Part shown: piece after piece, positions 57,194-64,000 of the stretch
Layout of the letters: every line of letters begins with the position of its first letter
Position numbering within the stretch: position 1 is the stretch's first letter
Source of the DNA: Pontederia crassipes
Taxonomy: Eukaryota > Streptophyta > Magnoliopsida > Commelinales > Pontederiaceae
Assembly (NCBI GenBank): GCA_030549335.1
Contig: CM060193.1
Coordinates: 58,495,146 to 58,559,145 of the forward strand
Reading direction: 5' to 3'
DNA: 64,000 nt
Program-made: the position numbers and the translations under genes
The notes under the pieces: generated by a model
Databases searched by the model: none
Told to the model about the DNA's origin: nothing
The model's input: the letters and a program-made list of their open reading frames with translations, nothing else

Positions 57194-59269
57194 CTAGAAC
57201 TCCATCTTGACTATTGCTGTCGCCGGCGTCTCCGCCGTGGTGGGCGAATACTGAAGCCAGTCCCGCGCGCAGAAGAGGGCTTGTACTATGTCGGGACGCA
57301 ACGAGCTCCTGTATTCATCAAGCACCCTGCTTCCAGTTCCTGAGCAGAATATTGAGCTACCAGTACCAACCATGGATACCGGGATGGACAAGAGATCCCG
57401 GGCCATCTTGGAAAGTGTTGGGTACTTGAGGTGATTCAACTTCCACCAGGTCAAGATATCAAATTCTTGGATGTTCCGTGGAACGAGCGACTCCTCCAAA
57501 TATTGTTCCAACTCTGACTTCGATGGTTGACTCCCTGCCATCTCCGACAAATATTTTTCGAAATCTTGTAGGCCGTCCTCTGTAGACACTGGTGTCGTGG
57601 GTTGATTACTCTCGTTACCATTGACATGGTTGGCCTCCCCTTGCCCTTGATCTACATAAGCAGGAGTCAGCGGAAGTGGCTGAGCAACGTACTCAAGGTA
57701 GAGCTCATGGATACTATCATCAACCACCTTAACATATCTGCCAGAATCTGATCCATAAATCTTGGAAAAGCTGAACTCAACAAGCTTCATCTTGAAACGG
57801 GGATCCATAACAACAGCAAGTGCCAAGACAAGGCTACAGTCTTTCCAGTATTTGTCAAACTTTTCATGCATCTCCTTAGCTATGCTACTCACTATAGGAT
57901 CCTCACTGGCTGCCGCATTAGTCAGCTCCAGTTGGATTTTCCATGCTTCATGGAAAAATATGTTCGCAGTTGGATCTGCGGTTGCCATGACAACATTTGC
58001 AGAGTCATATAGAAGTTTTAAATAGGTGCAAACAATATCTACCTTCTTCCAGTCATCAGCAGATGGTGCCTCATTATAGTTGTCATCACATGCTTCCAAG
58101 GAAGTAAATGCCTGCTTGTATTCTAGAGCTGCTACTACCATCAGATAAGTTGTGTTCCACTGTGTTGTAACATCAAGAGTGAGAACCTTCATGCTAGGTA
58201 TTTCAAGCTGCAAAGCAATCTCTGAAAATTTTTCTTCGCGTGTTGGTGAAGCCTTCACAAATTTCACACTCTCACGGATGTTGTAAATTATACCGTGGAT
58301 TGAAGCAATCACATCCTGTGCAATTACATTTAGAATATGGGCATAACAGCGTACTACAAATAACTGGCCTTTGAGCACAAGAGCATTCTTGTTAGAGAGG
58401 TGATCCCTGAGATTGGCACTGTATATATCATGCGAGGAACAATTGTTATCCAAAGTGATAGTGAACATCTTGGCCTTCATATTCCAATCCGAAAGAGTAA
58501 CACTTATTGCTTCACTAAGAGCATTTTCTGAATGAGGAGAAGATACCATCATGAAATTGAGTGTTCTTCTTTGCAACTTCCAGTCACTATCAATGAATTG
58601 TCCGGAAAGACAAATATACCCAAGAGTCTGACTGGTAACCCACAGACCTATCATAAGGCTTATCCTACCAGGCATCGTTCCAAACACTTGCATAAGATTT
58701 AATTTTTCTTTTTCATATACAGATAGGATTTCTGCTTCAACAGTGGTAACATCCACCATCTTAAACCGGGGCTGCAGACTTTGAACAAAAGTCACGAAGG
58801 CAGGGTGCTCAACCATGTGAAGTGGATATTCATGCACAATTATCATTTTTGCAAGGCTAGCATAGCTTTGTTCTTGATCAAAATAACTTGTAAAGTTTGA
58901 TGTTCTGTAGCGCCTTTTGGGTGGCTCAGTAGCATCTCCATCAGTAAGTGCAAGTTGTTTTCTCTGCTCACTTTTAATTTTGGGACAAGAACCCAAAGCT
59001 ATATGCCTCTTGAGGTGACTAGTACCTGCTATCTTTGAACCACTGCTGTAAGCAAAGGTTTGTTTGCACAGCTTGCAGCAAGCACGCGTACACCCACCAT
59101 CTACAGCTTCAATAGTGAAATGCTCCCAGACCTGTGACTTCTTTCTCCTGCGCCTGGACTGTGGAGTCACTTCTGTGGTTACTGGTTCTGGATCACTAGC
59201 ATCCATTGGAGCATCCATGGTGGCATCCACTGCCACAATTTCCATTGCAGGTTCCATTGCGGCATCCAT
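57194..59269 (-). CDS. BED zinc-finger / hAT transposase-derived protein (RICESLEEPER/DAYSLEEPER-like)
   Basis: Intact frame of 691 aa in one exon. Residues 46-97 form a BED finger: SQVWEHF, C65-x2-C68, then H85-x3-H89. An RNase-H-like hAT core follows with TLDNNCSSHD, VVRCYAHILNVIAQD and TTQWNTTYLM, and a DUF4413-like middle. The C-terminal hAT dimerisation region (about residues 590-680) has YLEESLVPRNIQEFDILTWW, KYPTLSKMARDLLSIPVS and VLDEYRSSLRPDIVQALFCA. The usual SES.FS box reads GSSIFCSG, so the key Glu is lost. No flanking terminal inverted repeats were noticed, so it may be a host-domesticated gene like DAYSLEEPER (DNA-binding regulator), but an immobilised transposase is equally possible. 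A 5'-UTR intron is likely. Confidence 0.9.
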   Translation of the reverse strand: MDAAMEPAMEIVAVDATMDAPMDASDPEPVTTEVTPQSRRRRKKSQVWEHFTIEAVDGGCTRACCKLCKQTFAYSSGSKIAGTSHLKRHIALGSCPKIKSEQRKQLALTDGDATEPPKRRYRTSNFTSYFDQEQSYASLAKMIIVHEYPLHMVEHPAFVTFVQSLQPRFKMVDVTTVEAEILSVYEKEKLNLMQVFGTMPGRISLMIGLWVTSQTLGYICLSGQFIDSDWKLQRRTLNFMMVSSPHSENALSEAISVTLSDWNMKAKMFTITLDNNCSSHDIYSANLRDHLSNKNALVLKGQLFVVRCYAHILNVIAQDVIASIHGIIYNIRESVKFVKASPTREEKFSEIALQLEIPSMKVLTLDVTTQWNTTYLMVVAALEYKQAFTSLEACDDNYNEAPSADDWKKVDIVCTYLKLLYDSANVVMATADPTANIFFHEAWKIQLELTNAAASEDPIVSSIAKEMHEKFDKYWKDCSLVLALAVVMDPRFKMKLVEFSFSKIYGSDSGRYVKVVDDSIHELYLEYVAQPLPLTPAYVDQGQGEANHVNGNESNQPTTPVSTEDGLQDFEKYLSEMAGSQPSKSELEQYLEESLVPRNIQEFDILTWWKLNHLKYPTLSKMARDLLSIPVSMVGTGSSIFCSGTGSRVLDEYRSSLRPDIVQALFCARDWLQYSPTTAETPATAIVKMEF

Positions 59270-59273
59270 TATG

Positions 59274-60675
59274 CTGCATAAAAGAGTGCATATGTTTGAG
59301 AATATCTTAAATCAACAGAAAGCAAATTTCACTAAAACAATGTATACTGACAATATAACAATAGCTTAAAAGACACGAACTTTTACCCTAGCAATCTTCA
59401 ATTTGATGAAACTTTTAAAGTCCGATAACAATATAGTAACATAACTGACACATGTCCTTGAAAACATGCATACAAGCTTATAGAAACGGCATTTATATTA
59501 CCTTCTCACATATTTGAGTTCTTCGTCCATTAATGTATTCTGTATTTTTCTAGAAGGATATTCTGTATTACTAAAGTCATCAGGATACTTAACTGCAAAA
59601 TCTTTACATGAGTACAAGAAGATGAGACAAAATATATCCTACCTTAATGCAGATGATTGATTTTGATATCTAAATTCCAACTGCATTTAAACCAAGCTTA
59701 GATAAGACAGTAATTCAAGTGGCTGATATAGTGCTCGCTTGTCATGTGAACTTCCAAAAAACTATGCCTCATTGTTTTGTGTTAAGTTTGTACACAACAG
59801 GACAAACAATACAACCAAGCATAGTAATATAAATGTGCTGGACAACAATATTTGCAAATAAAGATTATTGCCAACACTTTTCGTGAGCTAAGGCCTGTCA
59901 CAAGTAGGCTAAAGTTATAGTCTCTGGAAATAAAGTGAGATCCCTAAATACTCTCAGATCGAATCCGAGTTTCTGCAATGGATGTGAGTGTATAATCATC
60001 TTAACGAGAGGTGGGTTTACTTTTTCTCAACCCTGGGTGCCACTTAACACGTAACCATAGGTGGACGATATCGAAGGATTAAATCAGCAAACAAAAGCAC
60101 AAGTACTGAACATAGAGAAAAGTCCTACCGAACTACAACCTTTTGGTGCTTAACATTGCATGAAACCGCACAAGCACATGGCGAAACCAACTGAAGTATA
60201 CAACAAGCAGATCTATTTAAAAATAATATTAACTAGTAAGCTTTGAAAAAATAGTAAACTACGATATGAAAATCTGGGAATTGAAGCCTAAAAGCCTTAA
60301 AGTATGAACAACGAAAACTATGCAGTATCCTCTTTAGAACAACTAAAAAGGCAGCACTTTTTTATTGTTTCAGTGAATTTATGTCATAAAATTTTAGTAA
60401 GAGCTGCATGATCCTGCAGTTTCAGCATACTAGCCAGCAACAACACATGAGAAATCATACTTAAGAAAAATGAATTTGACTACAAGATCACAACGAGATC
60501 TGACCAAGAAAGAAAAGTAAAACATAGATCTAAGTAAATTCACCAAGAAAGAAGTGCGAAATCAAACCCAAGGAGCAAAAAATCCCTAATTGCAAGAAGA
60601 TAGAAAGATGTTCAAACGCTGCTTTTTACATCCGTCAACCAGAGGAAAAAAAGAGTAGAAGCAAAAGGTTAGTAC
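59274..60675 (-). other. Probable 5'-UTR intron of the BED/hAT gene
   Basis: On the minus strand a donor (TCTCTG|GTACTAAC at 60675) and an acceptor (TTTTATGCAG|CATAATG at 59274) bracket 1.4 kb of AT-rich non-coding DNA. The acceptor lies 4 bases before the start codon at 59269. The GC-rich stretch beyond 60676 would be the first non-coding exon. No transcript evidence is available here. Confidence 0.55.
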
Positions 60676-61020
60676 CAGAGACTAGGATCGACGAACAGAT
60701 CAAGACCGGAGAGATCGCCGGAGGGGGGAAAAGCCGGATCTGAGGGGGAGAGAGTGACCGGCGACGAGGAGACGAGCACTTGAATGGGATCGGATGGGGG
60801 GATCTAGCGGCGGCGCCGCCGCGTGGCGCCACCGTCGGCCGGCGGTGGAGCTGGGAGAGGACCTTTGGGTTATTGGGCGGAGGTGGTGGTAGGAGGGGAG
60901 CGGCCTGGGGTTTGGGCCTTGGGGCGATGTGGGCGGCGGAGCAGCAGATCACTCCAGGGAACGCAGGGGGGCACGCGAGACGAGACGGAGATGGTGAGCT
61001 CAGCTGATTAGGGTTGCCCA
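60676..61020 (-). promoter_or_regulatory. GC-rich first exon and promoter of the BED/hAT gene
   Basis: About 340 bp of strongly GC-rich DNA in AT-rich surroundings, with gga/gcc repeats. It is read as the 5' non-coding exon and core promoter. Frames on both strands here lack any domain and follow from GC content. Confidence 0.5.
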
Positions 61021-62600
61021 TGGGCCGACCCGTGGGCCTTCTCTTTATACCCTCCTCATTAACTTTTTATTTTTTTTAATTAAATCGTTATCATGTAAAA
61101 TACACTTCAGCACATTGAGGCCTAGACTAGAAAGTTATTGGATTATATTTCTTTATACTATTAAATTAAGAATATTTTTTTATTCATATGAATAATAGAT
61201 CTTGTTTAATAAAAAACAATAAAAAATGATCAAATTCGGAGTTCTTTGGGTCTTATATTGTTGCATTTAATGATGAAAGCAATATATGTAGTCCATGATA
61301 AACCAAGTAGGCATGTTGTTCTTTGGAGTGTGACGAATTAGTTTGACCTGTTCAGAATATTTCACTATTCTACACGTATTTTAAGAGATTTATTTTTTTA
61401 GAAAAATATAAAAATGCTGACGATATATGTTATTGGGGCAATACATGGAAAGAGTCTGTTTTTTTTTTCATATTTTTTCCTTTTTTGACATTTTTTTCAT
61501 GTTATATAAATTGGACTTGTTTAGTCTTTCTTAGGGGTTGAGCGGACTCCATATGCTAATTGAGGAAATAGGCCGAAACTTGGTCTTTATTAGTTTCGAC
61601 GAATTTTTTTTTTAATTACAAAAGAAGATTCAAAATTTAGTACAGGGAAAAGAAAAATAAATTTAGAAATAAGAGACACATCAAATTTGAAGTTGTACCA
61701 GTGCACTTCAAACTTTTACTATTTTGTGAAAAAGAAATTTAGAAATAAATTTATTTCACGGAATGTCATTCCAATCGAAAAAATATATTCGATTTCCCAG
61801 CCGATGACGTGGCGATGCTCTTTCTGCCACGCAAAAGACTTCATGTCAATAAATTAATAAATAATAATATAATAATATAATATAAAAATACATTCATCAA
61901 TCGATCAACTTTTTCTCAAGAGTTTTTCAAATTAATTTTTTTTAATTATAAGTATGTAAAATAAATATTTATCAGCTTTTTCTTATTAACAAATAAAGAG
62001 AAATTTTTACAATTACTTGTTGATCATTTTAACTGACTTACAAATTTAGTTGAAGTCTTAATTATACATGCATTCTCCTATCACCGTGCCATTAACTGGG
62101 AAGTAACGTGGATTTCATCTCCTGTATTTTTCTTTTCATCATCTTTTAAACGCAGCAGCACATGATGATATACCATCATCCTTTCACAATAAATGCAAAA
62201 AAAAAAAAAAAAAAACTTGTTAGTCTTCATTATACACATGCATCGCTAGAAATATATACATATTTTTCATACGCTAACATTAATCATACTACAACACGAT
62301 CTCTTTTCGAAATCTCTAATTCTAATCCAAAAACTTATAATTTTACTTTCTCAGAAAAAATATTCTTATCTCAAATTTCGAATTTGCTATCACTTTTTAT
62401 ACGACTTGGATCAAAGGCGGGTCAAATGTCTTCACGCGCCTTGCCTCTCAAGTGACCAGCATTTGAAACTTGGTGACATCACGGAATGTTTTTCTAGCTC
62501 CGTCTTTGACTTGGATCGTGTCACTTTTTTCTTCGAAAAATTTGGAGACTAATCAAATTTTAAATTCTCTAAAGCTTGAATAATATTTTTTTATTCTGAC
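61021..62600. other. AT-rich intergenic, no gene seen
   Basis: Contains an A-run (about 62197-62214) and short low-complexity frames only. Confidence 0.5.
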
Positions 62601-62639
62601 GGAGGAGTGCTCTAGATCTTATACAATTATCTATCTATA

Positions 62640-62905
62640 TTACAATTATTCTCGACGGATGAGATCGCGAGGGGGCGCCGGCACCCTTTTGCCTGCGTCT
62701 CCTATGCGAGCTCACACGGGACGACATCACGATTGTCTTTTTTTATTAATTTTATAATATTTTTTATTAATATAATCAAGAAATTAATTATCATCGGTCA
62801 AGAAGATGATGCGTGAAAAAAAATAAAATTTGGAAATAATTTAATTAAAAATTAAAATTAGACGATCCTTAAAATATTGACTTAAAAGACTTTACATCGG
62901 TTATC
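62640..62905. mobile_element. Remnant of the GC-cored foldback family
   Basis: A GC-rich patch (gcgagggggcgccggcaccc, then atgcgagctcacacgggacg) is followed by taattaaaaattaaaattag, acgatccttaaaatattgac, which parallels the right arm of the 47.57-kb element (cgagggatcgttgaaatatt, gagtcaaagttg). Truncated on the left. Confidence 0.45.
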
Positions 62906-63315
62906 CTTAAATAATAGCGAAAATTTTATTCGTCCTAATATCAGGTCATCCGTGTGTGTGGCGTTACCAAACATCGGCACCCCACGTACGCGTGACGTAG
63001 GAAATGGGTCACGACGACACGCAAACTCTCTCCCAATAGTAAGGCTGGATTACAAAGAGGATTAAAACATTTCTAGTTGAAGCAGTAATTAGAAAAAAAT
63101 ATTTGCTAACTTTGGAGTTAGATTTTTTCAATTATTCGAAAATTATTTAGAAAAAACTATTCTTTAACGGCTCAGTTTTTCAAGTGATTTTTTCATATGA
63201 ATATTTTAGTAGAATAATATTTTAAAAATATATAATAAATTGAAATTAATATTAATATATTAAATTTATAATTAAATATATGAAATATATGATGTAGTAT
63301 TAGAACTATTAAATT

Positions 63316-63987
63316 AGGGTGCGTTCATTGTATTGCCATTCAACATTACATGCCAATGTAGATTGCCTCTCAGAAAGATTATCACTTGTTAAATTGTCAG
63401 CAATGTACATTACCTTGTTTAGTATGCATAAGTAATTTATCTAACAATCCATATTAGTTATTTGTAAGAAAATAAAGATTTATGAGTTAATATTCAACTT
63501 TTACCAATATACCCCTAATCAAAAGAATTACATTTAGATATATAAATTATTTTTAACTTCGTAAACTTAAATCACAAATATATATATTTTCACCCATAAA
63601 ATTAAATTTATAAAATAACTAATATTTTTTTTAAAATATGATAATAATATATTCATAATAATTAACTAATATTTATTTAATTGATTTTATAATTTATTTA
63701 ATTATATTATAATTTATTCAATGTGTTTTATAATTTATTTAAATAAAACTGTAAAGGACAAATGTGAAAAGTGAAATTGAAAAGATTGCAACTCAGGTGG
63801 TAATGTAGATTATCTCTCCTCTCATAGACAATCTGTATTATCACTTCATAGACAATGTGGATTGCCTGGACAATACATGTTACCCATTACTTGTCACAAG
63901 TGAACAGAGTAATATGATGGACCAAGGTAATTTAATACAACATTACCTAGTAATCTACAAAGATTATCTTCAGAGAAACGCCCCCTT
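63316..63987. mobile_element. Probable MITE at right edge
   Basis: The left end (tagggtgcgttcattgtatt) and right end in reverse (taagggggcgtttctctgaa) are imperfect inverted repeats. Inside, gtagattgcctctcagaaag, gtagattatctctcctctca and gtggattgcctggacaatac form a repeated motif. There is no coding capacity. The class (hAT- or Harbinger-like) cannot be fixed without a clear target duplication. Confidence 0.45.
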
Positions 63988-64000
63988 AGAGTATGATAAT

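Overview
This window looks like nuclear DNA of a flowering plant. It has intron-rich genes with GT-AG splice sites, plant-only families (methionine S-methyltransferase, double B-box protein, ER-type small heat-shock protein), long AT-rich intergenic stretches and nested plant retrotransposons. Very GC-rich first exons followed by AT-rich later exons suggest a monocot, possibly a commelinid. The species cannot be named from sequence alone.

Region 1 (1-17,080) is a transposon nest. The 3' half of an L1-type LINE (7,293-15,607, + strand) is interrupted at 7,292/7,293 by the 5' end of a decayed Ty3/gypsy element on the - strand (1-7,292), which runs off the left edge. A 1.4-kb solo-LTR-like insert (766-2,176, TSD ctaac) sits in the gypsy pol. 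A related 1.76-kb insert (9,940-11,702, TSD aaatt) sits in the LINE. A 2.76-kb piece of LINE plus insert has then been tandemly duplicated almost without change. A second LINE tail lies at 16,855-17,075.

Region 2 (17,458-31,300) has one gene on the - strand. It encodes an organelle-targeted protein resembling the N-terminal extension of plant DEAD-box helicases RH33/RH48, without the helicase core and with an internal 80-residue duplication. After it come 12 kb of AT-rich DNA with MITEs, a DNA-transposon-like unit carrying two tandem, frameshifted DUF247 fragments, a CACTA end and a decayed LINE RNase H remnant.

Region 3 (31,344-44,400) holds the best-resolved gene, a complete 12-exon methionine S-methyltransferase (MMT, 1,078 aa predicted). 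Two of its introns carry the same RTE-tailed SINE-like repeat in opposite orientation. Downstream and convergent is a two-exon double B-box gene (199 aa) with a strong G-quadruplex motif about 640 bp upstream.

Region 4 (44,400-55,302) is intergenic. It contains hAT-like and Mutator-like miniature elements, a GC-cored foldback element, SSRs and a 5'-truncated, inactivated RTE-clade LINE whose 3' tail matches the intronic SINEs.

Region 5 (55,828-61,000) has an ER small heat-shock protein gene with a short intron, and an intact 691-codon BED/hAT transposase-derived gene on the - strand with a likely 5'-UTR intron. The last 3 kb is AT-rich, with a GC-rich MITE remnant and a probable miniature element at the right edge.

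I found no wholly new molecular system. The observations most worth testing are the near-identical LINE/LTR tandem duplication, the captured DUF247 tandem, the inverted SINE pair inside MMT, the helicase-less RH33/48-like gene with its internal repeat, and the untyped LTR family with TGATGC/GCATCA ends.
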